A stretch of 64,000 nucleotides of DNA from JAWKWH01 sp963669285 (GCA_963669285.2 CAXXSI010000016.1:62001-126000); one strand, 5' to 3'. Positions 9,800 through 20,608 are shown, counted from the first letter of the stretch. The notes: a model not told the origin generated them from the sequence alone. Made by a program: numbers and translations.

Positions 9800-10229
9800 G
9801 GCCGGTAATTCTTACATTTTGGCGACTGCTGACAATACTTGAATATCTATATTAGTTATTACGAAACAGCAAATTACATCAAGAATTGCTAACAATATTG
9901 ACACTGACCAAACGGTAAGGTAGTGGATCGATACCGATGCGCGAAGGTGCCAGAAATTAAACGCGCAATGGCGCCGTACCACTATAGCGCGAAGGTGCCG
10001 CTCTGATGTTGCGCAATGCGTAACGGAGTTGGCTTTACCCAGTCGCAAACCGGTCCAGTGGGCCGGTTGCGGTTTGCGGTAAGCGCTATCCAAGTCACCA
10101 GAGATATCATTGGGTGTGCGTTTTTTGGACGCCGCGCCAATAAACGTGCCAAGGGTGTGCCGAACCGGCACAGGCAGTGTGGCACGATACATGCATCCGG
10201 TATTCTAAGTTCTTTCGAGGAGTTCTGAC
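9800..10229. other. 430-bp non-coding region upstream of a TetR gene and a PilZ gene
   Basis: The half next to the TetR gene is AT-rich and presumably carries its promoter; the half next to the PilZ gene contains an imperfect 48-bp tandem duplication. I found no credible protein or structured RNA here. Minus-strand frames in it have no recognisable domain or ribosome binding site. Confidence 0.5.
9939..10034. repeat. Imperfect 48-bp direct repeat, two units
   Basis: Two units with a 48-bp period share GCGCGAAGGTGCC (9939-9951 and 9987-9999) and GCGCAATG (9963-9970 and 10011-10018), while the bases between differ. The elements are about 200 bp upstream of the PilZ start and could be a duplicated regulator site. 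Confidence 0.5.
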
Positions 10230-10517
10230 ATGGACACACGAATTATCGAGCCGCAAGTGCAGCCGGAGTATCATGGCGAACGGCGCCAGGAGCGCCGCAA
10301 ACGTGTGCTGAAAGGCGCAACGATCACCTTTAACAACGGTTATGGCGCGCTGCAGTGTGTGGCCCGCAACATGACAAAAGACGGTGCCATGCTGGCTTTC
10401 GGTGAGACAACCGGCATCCCACCGGTATTCGACATCAAGTTCGCTGATCAGACCAGCGAACGCCGGGCGCATGTGTGCTGGCGCAATCCGCAATTTGTCG
10501 GCGTGGTATTCGATTGA
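10230..10517 (+). CDS. PilZ domain-containing protein
   Basis: A 95-residue single-domain protein. It has the arginine-rich c-di-GMP binding motif (ERRQERRKR, residues 17-25) and a degenerate second PilZ motif around NMTKDGAML, followed by beta strands ending in HVCWRNPQFVGVVF, a typical PilZ C-terminus. It should bind cyclic di-GMP and act on an unknown partner. The start has GAGGAG 8 nt upstream. No motility or exopolysaccharide gene is adjacent. Confidence 0.8.
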   Translation: MDTRIIEPQVQPEYHGERRQERRKRVLKGATITFNNGYGALQCVARNMTKDGAMLAFGETTGIPPVFDIKFADQTSERRAHVCWRNPQFVGVVFD

Positions 10518-11435
10518 TCACATCACTGAAATACGCGGCTCGGCGGCAACGCCCTGCGCCGGGTGTTTTGCCATGTTCATGAACGCGCGGATGAGCTTGC
10601 CTGCGGATCGCTCGTTGAGGCAAATGAGCGCTTCTTCCATATAGAGTTTCTCACCGATGATCGGGATCTTGCGCAGCCGCGGATCGTGCCCGAACTCAGC
10701 CTCCGAGACGATACCGATTCCGGCACCCGAGGCGACGATTTCGCGAATGGCTTCCCGGCCTTCCGCTTCAATGGCGGCCTCCAGCACAATACCTGCCTTT
10801 TCCGCCGCTTTTTCCAGTTTTTCTCTCGCGTTTTCGAGCCCGATTCGCGCAATACCAGCGGGTGGTTTGCCAAATCCGAGATGGCCAGTTGATTGAATTT
10901 GTCCAATTCGGTGCCGACGGCAGCGAACGCCACCAGCGGTGTGGCGCTCAGTTTGACCGTCTCAAACACCCTGTGTTCGGGTAAGTCGCCCAGGACGCCG
11001 ATATCGGCATGATAACCGAAAAGAGCATTTATCACTTCCTCGGTATTGCCGGCTCGAACCGAAACATGGACGCCGGGATATTTTTCGCGAAACGGTTTGA
11101 GTACATGCAGCAGGTGCAGCGCGGAATCGGCGATGATCCGCAATCGTCCGGACGACAAAGCGCGTGATTCCGACAGCAGTTCAAGTGCCTGGTTCTCCAC
11201 TTCAAACAGCCGGTTGGTGATTTCCAGCAGTTTCTCTCCCGCCCTGGTGACAGTAACCTGCTTCTTGCGCCGATTGAAAAGCAGAATGTCGTACTCTTCC
11301 TCCAGTTTGCGCACCTGATCGGAGATTGCGGGCTGGGGTCAGCCTCAGCGCCTCGGCGGCACGCGAAAACCCGCCGTGAATGGCAACATTGTGAAAAGCT
11401 CTCAACTGAACATAGCGCAACGGGATGACTTCCAT
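10518..11435 (-). pseudogene. LysR family regulator of the phosphonate cluster, two frameshifts
   Basis: The repaired protein has about 305 residues: a winged HTH (FHNVAIHGGFSRAAEALRLTQPAIS), a linker and a periplasmic-binding-type effector domain with the LysR motif LRESGSKTRE and the C-terminal GAGIGIVSEAEFG. Frame changes are at the CCCC near 11336 (CCC would give LTQPAISDQVRKLEEEY) and at the A5 run near 10817 (giving REKLEKAAEKAGIVLEAA). The likely start is the ATG at 11435. Divergent from the Na/Pi cotransporter gene and the phn genes, it is presumably their activator, responding to AEP or phosphate status. Confidence 0.75.
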
Positions 11436-11635
11436 AATAAATTTTAATCGATTCATAAAAACCAACGATTTGAGTTATGTAAAGAGCCGAATGATGATGT
11501 CGTGGGAGTCTTCAACAGTTCAGGTACGTGTATCCGACGTAATCGGACCACCATTTGGAACTAGTTGAACTGCCGGAGGCCGTGTTTGCCTCCACACGTG
11601 AGGGGCCAAGGGATTTGCCGAAAGGGACAGCCAGG

Positions 11636-13302
11636 ATGACAATCCTGATGATCATTCTGCATCTGGCAGGCGCGATAGCGCTCCTACTCTACTCGGTGCG
11701 CATGGTCCGAACCGGCGTTGAGCGGGCGTCGGGGCCTGCGCTACGACGAGCGATTGCAGATCCCAAACGCGGCTGGCTGGCGAGTGCTGCGGTCGGTACG
11801 GTGATTGCCGTCTTCCTGCAAAGTTCGACGGCGACCGCGGTTTTGGGCGTCTGGCTTTGCCGCCAGCGGACTTGTACCGCTGACCAGCGGACTGGCGCTG
11901 TTGCTGGGCGCCGATGTCGGCACGGCGCTCGTGGTTCAGTTCCTATCCTTTGACTTTGTCTGGCTGATTCCCTTGCTACTGGCGGCAGGCGGCTGGTTGT
12001 TTCTGAAGTTCGAGGCGCGTGGCGCCAAGCAGCTCGGACGCATCCTGCTCGGCGTCGCACTCATCCTGGTTTCGTTGCGGATGATTGGCGAAGCCACCGT
12101 GCCGCTGAAGCAGAATCCGTTCATGCCATTGCTCGCCGGTTACCTCGCCGACGATTTAGTCACGGCGTTTGTCGCCGGAGCGATTGTCACATTCCTGTTC
12201 CATTCCAGCGTTGCTTCGGTGCTGATGGTCGCCGCGTTTACCGCGCAAGGCGTATTGGCAATCGAAGCAAGCGTGGCGATCATTCTCGGGGCGAATGCCG
12301 GCGGCGGATTACTGGCGGTTTGGCTGACACGGGCGAGCGGGCGTGAAGCGCGCCTGCTGCCAATCGGCAACTGCCTGTTTCGGGTACTGGGGGCATTGAT
12401 TGCGCTGGCCTTGTTCTGGTCGGTCGATATACCGCTTCACGAGGTGGGAGCCACACCGGCGCGGCAGACGATCAACGTGCACCTTCTTTTCAATCTGGCG
12501 CTTTTGATTGTTTGCCTGCCATTCGTGGGCCTGGTGGCCAGGCTGGTGGAAACCCTGGTGCCCGTGCCGGACGATCCGATAGCGGACGAGGTTCGGCTTC
12601 GCCCGACATCCGCCCTTGACCGCTCGGTGATCGGATCACCCGAACTGGCGCTTGCCAGTGCGACACGCGAACTGCTGCGGATGAGCGAAATCGTCGAAGT
12701 GATGATCCGCCCGGTCATGGAATTTTATGAGACCGGGAACAAGGAGGAAGTTGAACAGATCCGCAAACTCGATGACGAAGTCAACGAGGTGCATACCAAC
12801 ATCAAGCTGTATGTCGCCGAGGTCAATCGCGGTGAGCTGAGCGCCGATGAAGCCGAGCGGGGCATGGAGTTGACCACGTTCACGATCAATCTTGAGCGTG
12901 CCAGCAATATCGTTTCCAAGAACCTGCTCGGCCTGGTGATCAAGAAGCACAAGAAGAAGCTCCAATTCTCTGACGAAGGCTGGGCCGAACTGACCAACCT
13001 GCATGATCGTGTCATGGCCAACATGCAATTGGCTTTGAATGTCCTGGTTTCAGGCGATGTCGATTCGGCGCGCCAGTTGATTGCGGAAAAGGACCGGATG
13101 CGAACCCTGGAGCGCGAGAGCCACGACCAGCATCTCGTGCGCCTGAGGGCCGGTACCGAAGCCAGCATCGAATCCAGCGATATTCATCTCGAAACGGTGC
13201 GAGCTCTGAAGGAATTCAACTCGCTGATCGCGTCGGTGGCTGTACCGATCCTGTCGAAGAGCGGATTGCTGCGCGACACGCGTTTGGGTGGAAAACGACT
13301 AG
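11636..13302 (+). pseudogene. Na/Pi-cotransporter family protein with PhoU-like tail, frameshifted
   Basis: A membrane transporter of about 555 residues. The two Na_Pi_cotrans repeats carry the QSSTATA motif and, in the second repeat, FLFHSSVASVLMVAAF. After about residue 330 comes a helical PhoU-like domain rich in EEVEQIRKLDDEVNEVH-type heptads. The start at 11636 follows AAAGGGA. The frame changes at GGG near 11845 (GG restores LASGFAASGL). A second one-base change at GGG near 13286 would give a natural end RLVEND and a stop at 13302; as sequenced the frame runs to 13364. In this context it may carry off phosphate released from AEP or bring in substrate; the sequence cannot decide. Confidence 0.75.
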
Positions 13303-13491
13303 GTCATGGACCGCTTCATCCAGGGATAGATGGTTCTACCGGTGCAGCTAATATATTATCATAAGAATTATCGATTGGATGATCTATAATATAGATTTTT
13401 CAAATCCAAAACCACGATGTAGAGATCATTGCAAGACAGAGCGTGACGTACCCCAACAAGTCGATGGCTCCAATCTGCCGGAGGATGCAAC

Positions 13492-14703
13492 ATGAGCGAG
13501 AGTGCTGAACCGTTGCCAAACCCGAACTTGAAAACCATTGGCGACACAAGTGAAGTATTCGGCCCGCCGGCGATGGGCGAGCCCTATCTGCTGACGCCGG
13601 GCCCGCTGACAACAGCGCTTTCGGTGAAGCAGGCCATGTTGAAGGATTGGGGCTCATGGGATGGCGATTTTCGGGCGCTGACAGCCGACCTGCGCTACCG
13701 ACTCGTATCAATGATCGAGGATCGCGCCGGAGACTTCGACTGCGTGCCGATACAGGGCAGCGGAACGTTCGTGGTCGAGGCGATGCTCGGATCGTTCCTG
13801 CCGCGCGAATCCAAGACGCTGGTGCTGGTCAACGGCGCATACGGACAGCGGATCGCCCAGACCATGCAGTATCTGGGGAGAGACTATTCGGTCATCGACA
13901 AAGGCGACTACATGCCGCCGCGCGGAAGCGAGATAGCTGAGGCGATCAACGCCGATCCGGCGATCACCCACGTGGTGGTCGTCCATTGCGAAACAAGTTC
14001 CGGAATACTGAATCCGATCAAGGAGATATCCGACGCCGTTAAAGTCGCAGGCCGCAAGTTGCTGATCGATTCGATGAGCGCTTTCGGCGCGCTGGCCTTA
14101 GAAGCCGGTGATCTGGAGTTCGAGGCCGTGGTGTCATCCGCCAACAAATGCATCGAAGGCGTGCCCGGATTTGGCTTCGTGATCGCCAGAAAACGGGCGT
14201 TGGAAACGGCAAAGGGCAATGCGCACTCGTTGAGCCTGGATGTTCATGCCCAATGGGCGACGATGAACAAGACCGGCCAGTGGCGGTTCACACACCGCCG
14301 ACCCATACCGTGGCGGCGTTCATGGAGGCATTGCGGATCCATCATGATGAAGGTGGTGTAGCCGGTCCGCGGTCGCCGCTATGCCGATAACCGGGACATT
14401 CTTGTTGCCGGAATGCGCGAACTGGGTTTTGAAACACTGCTCAAAGACCGATGGTTGTCGCCGATCATCGTGACGTTCTTCAATCCCGCCCATCAGAACT
14501 TCCGGTTTGAGGAATTCTATGACCGGATGAAGGACAAGGGATTTATCATCTATCCGGGCAAATTGACGGTGGTCGACAGTTTCCGCATTGGATGTATCGG
14601 CCGAATGGACGGTGCAGTGATGCGAAAGGTGGTGGAGGCGGCGCGACAATCGCTTGCCGAAATGGGGGTCGACAGCGCAGCACCGCCGCGGGCAGCCCCT
14701 TGA
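13492..14703 (+). pseudogene. phnW: 2-aminoethylphosphonate--pyruvate transaminase, two frameshifts
   Basis: A PLP-dependent fold-type I (class V) aminotransferase of about 403 residues that moves the amino group of 2-aminoethylphosphonate to pyruvate, giving phosphonoacetaldehyde and alanine. Diagnostic parts are LLTPGPLTTALSVKQAML, GSGTFVVEAMLGSF, the PLP Asp region LLIDSMSAFGAL and the Schiff-base Lys in SSANKCIEGVPG. GGAGG precedes the ATG. The frame breaks at the ACACAC near 14288 (after QWRFT) and again at CC near 14370 (GVAGRGRRYADNRD restored), then returns to the original frame. The N-terminus is about 25 residues longer than in many PhnW proteins. Confidence 0.85.
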
Positions 14704-14776
14704 AGAACGCGCCAAACTGGCGGCCTAGGTCATGACCTAAGCCGAATTACAGATTCAAGACAAACGGACAATTGAA

Positions 14777-16031
14777 ATGAACGACATGACGCCCATCAAG
14801 ATCACAGCCAACGGCCGCGATTATGCCCGTCCGAAGGTTCCCGCAATCGCAATCTGCCTTGATGGCTGCGAGCCGGAATACCTCAACGTTGCCATCAAGG
14901 CGGGATTGATGCCAGCGCTTGAAAAGGTGCTGGCCAAGGGGACGGATCGCCGGGCGCACAGTGTCATTCCGAGCTTCACCAATCCCAACAATTTGTCGAT
15001 AGCAACGGGCCGCCCACCGGTCGTGCACGGCATTTGCGGCAACTTCCTCTACGATCCGGATACGGGCGAGGAAGTGATGATGAACGATCCGAAGTTCCTG
15101 CGCGCACCGACCGTGTTCAAGGCCTGCTATGACGAAGGCTTGAAGGTGGCGGTGGTCACGGCCAAGGACAAGTTGCGGGCGTTGCTCGGTCACCGATTTG
15201 GCTTCGATGAAGGCCGCGCCATGTGTTTTTCCGCCGAGCGTTCGGACACCACGACTGTGGCCGAACATGGAATCGACAACGCCTCGGCATGGCTGGGTAT
15301 GCCGGTGCCGGAAGTCTACTCGGCGGAACTGTCGGAATTCGTCTTTGCCGCCGGCGTCAAGCTGCTTGAGACCTTCAAACCCGATGTCATGTACCTGACG
15401 ACAACCGACTTTGTGCAGCACAAATACAAGCCCGGCGACACCGAAGCGAATGCGTTTTACGCGATGTTCGACAAATATCTGGCGCAGTTGGATGCCGCCG
15501 GTGCGGCGATCGTGATTACTGGCGATCACGGCATGAAACCGAAACACAAGGAGGACGGCTCGCCTGCTGTCGTCTATGTGCAGGACTTGCTCGACGATTG
15601 GCTCGGCAAGGACGCGGCAAGGGTAATCCTGCCGATCACTGACCCCTATGTGGTCCACCATGGCGCGCTCGGATCCTTCGCCACGGCCTATCTGCCTGAC
15701 GGGGCCGACCGCAGCGATATCATTGCCAAGATTGCGACCATCGACGGCATCGATCTCGTGGTGGGGGAAAGAGGAAGCCTGTGAGCGCTTTGAACTGCCT
15801 GCCGACCGAATTGGCGACATCGTGATGATCTCGTCAGAAAACCTCACCATCGGCACATCGGAACATCGGCACGATTTGGCTGCGTTGAAAGAGCCGCTCA
15901 GATCGCACGGCGGATTGACCGAGCAGGAAGTGCCGTTCATCGTCAACCGCCAGATCGAGGACTTGCCCAATGCGCCGGTCTTGCGCAATTTCGACGCGTT
16001 GTTTTATGCCATGATGGCGGCTGCCCGATAG
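14777..16031 (+). pseudogene. phnA: Phosphonoacetate hydrolase, one frameshift
   Basis: A repaired length of 417 residues fits the alkaline-phosphatase-superfamily phosphonoacetate hydrolase, a zinc enzyme that cleaves the C-P bond of phosphonoacetate to acetate and phosphate. Visible motifs are the metal site AICLDGCEPEYL, the nucleophile Thr segment HSVIPSFTNPNNLSIATG, DFVQHKYKPGDTE and ITGDHGMKPKHK. The frame is lost at the G5 run near 15766-15770; with G4 it continues KEEACERFELPADRIGD through ENLTIGTSEHRHD (containing the last metal His) to the stop at 16031. It lies between phnW and phnY in one transcription unit. Confidence 0.87.
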
Positions 16032-16045
16032 ACTGGATCGAAGTG

Positions 16046-17507
16046 ATGCTGACGAAGACACAAACGGATATCCGCCATGAGGCCATGCGCATCGGCGGAC
16101 GGAAGGTCACGACGGACGATGTGGTGGAGGTTCGCTATCCCTACACCAACGAAGTGATTGGCACGGTTCCCGCGGGCAATGCATCGCATGCTGCCGAGGC
16201 GTTCGAGATTTGCTGCCAATTACAGACCGAAGCTCACCCGCTATGAACGGCGCGAAATTCTGACCAAAGCTGCCGATCTCATTATTGAGCGGCGCGAGGA
16301 AATCGCTAAGTGGCTGACACTGGAACTGGGCATCTGCCACCAGCATGCGCTTTACGAGACGGGGCGCTCCTATGATGTGTTCACCTTTGCCGGCATGCTG
16401 TCGACGCTCGACGACGGGCAGATTTTTTCCTGCGACCTCACGCCCAACGGCAAGGAGCGCAAGATCTACACCAAACGCGAGCCGGTGCGGGCGATTTCGG
16501 CGATCACGCCGTTCAACCACCCGCTCAACATGGTCGCTCACAAGATTGCTCCGGCGATCGCGACCAACAATTGCGTGGTGTGCAAGCCGACCGAACTGAC
16601 GCCGCTGACGGCGATCACGCTGGCCGATATCCTCTACGAGGCAGGTCTGCCGCCGGAGATGTTCCAGATCGTCACCGGCTGGCCTCAAGACATTGGCGAC
16701 GAGATGGTCGTCAACGACAATATCGACATCATCACGTTCACCGGCGGGGTGAAAGTCGGCAAGATGATCGCCGAAAAGGCCGGCGCCAGGCGGCAGGCGC
16801 TGGAACTTGGCGGCAATGATCCGCTGATCATCCTGAATGATCTGTCCGACGATAATCTGAAGAAGGCAGCGGCGATTGCAGTGGCCGGTGCGACTGGCAA
16901 TTCCGGCCAGCGCTGTACCGCAGTCAAGCGTATTCTTGTCCAGGAGAGCATTGCCGATAAAATCGTCCCGATGATCCTGGAGAACGCCAAAAAGCTGAAA
17001 TTCGGTGATCCACAGGATCCGGAAACGCAACTCGGATGCGTCATCCACGAGGAAGCCGCTGCGACCTTCGAAAAGCGCGTCTACGAAGCTGCCGAGAAGG
17101 GGGCGAAAGTTCTCTACGATCCGGGCCGGCAGGGTGCGCTATTGCCACCGATCGTGGTCGATCACGTGCCGCATGACAGCGAACTCGTTTACGAGGAAAC
17201 ATTCGGACCGGTGGTGCCGATCGTGCGCGTGCCGGATGACGACGAGGCGCTGATGGCCATTTCAAACTCGACGCCTTTCGGCCTGTCGGCGGGCGTTTGC
17301 ACCAATGATCTCAACCGTATCACCGCCTATGTCGACGGGCTTGACGTCGGTACGGTGAATATATGGGAGCAGCCTGGATACCGCATCGAGATGTCGCCGT
17401 TCGGCGGGATCAAGGACAGCGGTAACGGTGTCAAGGAAGGGGTGCTTGAGGCCATGAAGTTCTTCACAAACGTGAAGACCTACTCGCTGCCCTGGCCGAT
17501 CCGATAG
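16046..17507 (+). pseudogene. phnY: Phosphonoacetaldehyde dehydrogenase, one frameshift
   Basis: An aldehyde dehydrogenase superfamily enzyme of about 486 residues that oxidises phosphonoacetaldehyde to phosphonoacetate with NAD. It shows the NAD-site segment ISAITPFNHPLNMVAHK, the general-base Glu in ALELGGNDP and the nucleophilic Cys in GNSGQRCTAVKR, ending with SPFGGIKDSGNG. The first 56 residues (from the ATG at 16046, or a GTG at 16043) are in one frame and the rest in another; the join is TTT at 16210-16212, where TT restores AFEIAANYRPKLTRYER. Assignment to PhnY rests on the family and on its place between phnA and the PbfA-like gene. Confidence 0.85.
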
Positions 17508-17514
17508 CCGTCGT

Positions 17515-18877
17515 ATGCCGGACAAAAACCAGGTTCACACCGAGGGCGAGGCCAATACATCTGAAGCGCGGGCGGACTGGGCGGCACGCCAGCACAGGCC
17601 CGTCACCGATGCCCTGATCGCCCGTGACAGCGACGCGTTCCTACATCAAAGCCTATCGACGCCCGTCATGTCGGCTGTCGCCAAGGCAGAGGGTATCTGG
17701 ATCGAGGATCCGGACGGCAACCGCTACATGGATTTCCATGGCAATTCCGTCCACCATATTGGTTACAGCCATCCGCGACTTGTCGAAGCGATCAAAAAGC
17801 AGATTGAGGGATTAAGTTTCTCACCGCGCCGCTTCACCAATGATGTTTCCGTCGAACTGGCCGAAAAACTGGCTTCCGTGGCGCCGGGGCGACTTGTCGA
17901 AAACCTTGTTCACCACCGGCGGATCGGATGCCAATGAGGTGGCGTTGAAAATTGCTCGCGCGGCGACCGGTCGGTTCAAGACGGTGTCGTTTTGGGACGC
18001 CTTCCACGGTGCTGGATTCGGCACCGCATCGGTCGGCGGAGAGGCGACGTTTCGCTCGCATATCGCCGGTCCGCTTATGGCCGGAACAGAACATGTCGCG
18101 CCATTTGCCTGTTACCGTTGCCCTTACGGACATGCGGGTCCGGATATATGCGAACTCGCCTGCGCCAACATGGTCCGCTACGTTCTGGAACGCGAGGGCG
18201 ATGTGGCGGCAGTGATCGCCGAGCCGATGCGGGCGGTGCCTTATGTGCCGCCACCGGGATTCTGGCAGTCTGTCAGAAAGGCCTGTAACGACAACGGCGC
18301 ACTGCTGATCTTTGATGAAATTCCCACCGGCCTGGGCAAGACGGGAAAGTTCTTCGCCTTTGAGCATGACGACGTGGTTCCCGATATCGTCACGCTTGGA
18401 AAGGCGCTGGGCGGCGGCACACTGCCGATCGCCGCGGTGATGGCGCGGCCCGAGCTGGATGTCTGCGGAGACTTCGCCATCGGTCACTATACCCACGAAA
18501 AAAATCCGGTGACGGCGCGCGCTGCCCTGACGACGCTTGAGATCATCGAGAATGAGGGACTGGTAGAGCGCGCCGCTGAGCTGGGAAGCCATGCGCTGGA
18601 GCGGCTCGGCAATTTCGCCGCTACTTGCAACCCGATCGGCGATGTCCGGGGCAGAGGGCTGATGATTGGCGTTGAAATCGTCAGCGATCGTGAGGCTAAA
18701 ACACCAGGCAATGAACTTGCGGAGAAGATCTTTTATCGCTGCCTCGATGCCGGTCTCAGTTTCAAGATTTCCCAAGGCTGCGTGCTGACGCTTTCACCAC
18801 CGCTGACCATCAGCCGTGAGGATCTCGATCACGCGCTGACGATTGTCGAGGAAGCGATTGCCGAATGCGCTGGCTGA
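17515..18877 (+). pseudogene. pbfA: PbfA-like PLP lyase ((R)-1-hydroxy-2-aminoethylphosphonate ammonia-lyase), one frameshift
   Basis: A class III aminotransferase-fold protein of about 453 residues. It has WIEDPDGNRYMDFHGNSVHHIGY, the PLP-phosphate segment TTGGSDANEVALKIA, the PLP Asp in LLIFDEIPTG and the Schiff-base Lys in TLGKALGGG. Instead of the usual aminotransferase loop it has HYTHEKNPVTARAAL. In phnWAY clusters the class III member has been shown to be a lyase, PbfA, that deaminates 1-hydroxy-AEP to phosphonoacetaldehyde and so feeds PhnY; I infer the same here from context. The frame breaks at G4 near 17887-17890, where G3 gives VAPGDLSKTLFTTGG. An ordinary transaminase remains possible. 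Confidence 0.7.
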
Positions 18878-18910
18878 CAGGTTCCAAGTTCCGTGCCGGT
18901 CTGAAACCGC

Positions 18911-19759
18911 ATGGGTGACAGCGCCGAACTCGCGCTTGCGCTGGTGCTGACGGCGGCTTTTCTGCATGCCGCGTGGAATGCGATGATCAAGGGTACCGGC
19001 GAGCGCACGCTGGTGCTGGGGCTGATTTCTGCCGGCCATGTGGTTGTCGGGCTCATCTTGATTGCGCTCTATGCGCCGCCTGCTGAGGCGAGCTGGCCCT
19101 ACATTGCCGCATCCACATTCATTCACTGGTTTTACTACTGGTTTTTGCTGGTGTCGTACCGGCTCGGCGATCTGAGCCAGGTCTATCCGGTGGCGCGCGG
19201 AATCTCGCCATTGCTGGTGACCTGCGGCGCGTTCCTGTTTGCCGGTGAAGTGCCGGGTGTGGCGGCGATTACCGGCATCGTGTTGGTATCGTGCGGCATC
19301 CTTATCCTGATGTGGAGCACCGGTCGTAATCGGGCCGGTATCGGCGCGCTCGGGGCCGCATTGGCGACGGGTTCAATGATCGCATCATATTCGGTGGTCG
19401 ACGGATTGGGCGTTCGGGCGGCTCAAAGCCCGTTTGGCTATATCGGCTGGCTGTTCTTTCTGGAGGGTCTGTGTGCGATTTTCATTTTCTGGCGTGAGCG
19501 GCACAAATTGCGCACCGTGCCCTTTGCCACCTACCGGACGGGTCTCGCCGGCGGCTTTTTCTCTGCCTTGGCGTATGGGCTCGTCATCTACGCCAAGAAC
19601 CTGGCGCCGCTCGGCGCGATCTCGGCCGTGCGCGAATCCAGTGTCATCATCGCCGCGTTGATCGGCGTGATCTGGTTCGGCGAACGGCCGTGGCGCCTGC
19701 GCGTGCTGTCAGCGCTGATTGTCGCCACCGGCATTCTGATCCTTGCCATTTTGTCGTGA
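18911..19759 (+). CDS. DMT (EamA) family membrane protein of phosphonate clusters
   Basis: 282 residues with ten predicted hydrophobic segments in two EamA halves. It matches the type described as 'phosphonate utilization associated putative membrane protein' (TIGR03340): early AFLHAAWNAMIKG, a middle segment RLGDLSQVYPVARGISPLL and a C-terminal APLGAISAVRESSVIIAAL. It begins 33 bp after the pbfA-like gene and is probably in the same operon, a candidate exporter or importer of AEP-related compounds. Its frame is intact; the frameshift-rich stretch ends just before it. Confidence 0.8.
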   Translation: MGDSAELALALVLTAAFLHAAWNAMIKGTGERTLVLGLISAGHVVVGLILIALYAPPAEASWPYIAASTFIHWFYYWFLLVSYRLGDLSQVYPVARGISPLLVTCGAFLFAGEVPGVAAITGIVLVSCGILILMWSTGRNRAGIGALGAALATGSMIASYSVVDGLGVRAAQSPFGYIGWLFFLEGLCAIFIFWRERHKLRTVPFATYRTGLAGGFFSALAYGLVIYAKNLAPLGAISAVRESSVIIAALIGVIWFGERPWRLRVLSALIVATGILILAILS

Positions 19760-19826
19760 ATTGGCAATTCTTGACTGCGGGATCGATCCACCGGAATACG
19801 CCCGCTCCACCAACCGGGATTTTTCC

Positions 19827-20189
19827 ATGTTGCCGTCGTCAATTCTGATCGCGCTGATCGCCGCCCTTCACATTTACATTTTGTGGTTCGAGATGTTTGC
19901 CTGGACCAGCCGCGGTCCAAAGGTATTTCGTTCGTTTCCCAAGGACTTGTTCGAACCGACAAAGGCGCTGGCGGCTAATCAGGGATTGTACAACGGCTTT
20001 CTTGCCGCCGGGCTGATCTGGTCTTTGCTGATCAACGACCCTGTGTGGCATTTCAATGTGGCGATTTGTTTTTTGATCTTTGTTGCCGTTGCAGGCATCT
20101 ACGGTGCCGTTTCGGCAGCACGGAACATAATTTTCGTTCAGGCTTTGCCTGCTCTGATTGCCATCGTCGTGCTGTGGATGGGCTATTGA
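19827..20189 (+). CDS. DUF1304 family membrane protein
   Basis: About 120 residues with four hydrophobic helices. The signature is ALHIYILWFEMFAW near the start followed by NQGLYNGFLAAGLIW, both typical of DUF1304. The start at the ATG giving MLPSSILIALIAALH is preferred over an upstream codon at 19743, because it puts the first helix at the N-terminus. Function unknown. Confidence 0.8.
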   Translation: MLPSSILIALIAALHIYILWFEMFAWTSRGPKVFRSFPKDLFEPTKALAANQGLYNGFLAAGLIWSLLINDPVWHFNVAICFLIFVAVAGIYGAVSAARNIIFVQALPALIAIVVLWMGY

Positions 20190-20260
20190 ATTGTTCGGTC
20201 ATAGCGTGGAAAACGCATAATCATCGACTGCAAAGAACGTAGAAAAAAGAGAAAGAGCCA

Positions 20261-20608
20261 ATGGCGACAATTGAGCGACACCATACAAACCAGCGCATGA
20301 GTCAGATCGTCGTTCACGGCGACACGATCTATCTGGCCGGTCAGGTCGGCACTGCGTATCAGTCGGTTACCGATCAGACGAAGGAAATCCTTGAAAAGAT
20401 CGATTCGCTTCTGGCTGAGGCCGGCAGCGACAAGACCAGGGTCCTGCGCGCGGATATCTGGCTCGACGACATGCGTGATTTTGCCGAGATGAACGCGGTG
20501 TGGGATGCCTGGGTGCCGGAGGGCGACGCGCCGGCAAGAGCCTGCGGAGAGGCCAGGCTGGCTGCGACCGGCATGTGGGTGGAAATTCTGATCGTCGCCG
20601 CGAAATAA
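20261..20608 (+). CDS. RidA family protein (enamine/imine deaminase)
   Basis: A 115-residue RidA/YjgF fold protein. It has the N-terminal RMSQIVVHGDTIYLAGQVG, the helix TKEILEKIDSLLAEAG and the substrate-binding region ARACGEARLAATGMWVEI with the conserved Arg. RidA proteins hydrolyse reactive enamines/imines released by PLP enzymes, which would fit the two PLP enzymes of the neighbouring AEP cluster, though co-transcription is not shown. An AAAGAG lies just upstream of the ATG. Confidence 0.88.
   Translation: MATIERHHTNQRMSQIVVHGDTIYLAGQVGTAYQSVTDQTKEILEKIDSLLAEAGSDKTRVLRADIWLDDMRDFAEMNAVWDAWVPEGDAPARACGEARLAATGMWVEILIVAAK

Noticed and set aside
9812..10192. 126-codon minus-strand frame upstream of the PilZ gene
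   Set aside because: No start signal, no domain, AT-rich start region and it covers the 48-bp repeat; treated as non-coding.
14747..15988. 413-codon minus-strand frame opposite phnA
   Set aside because: The plus strand encodes phosphonoacetate hydrolase with metal-site motifs; the antisense frame has no recognisable domain.
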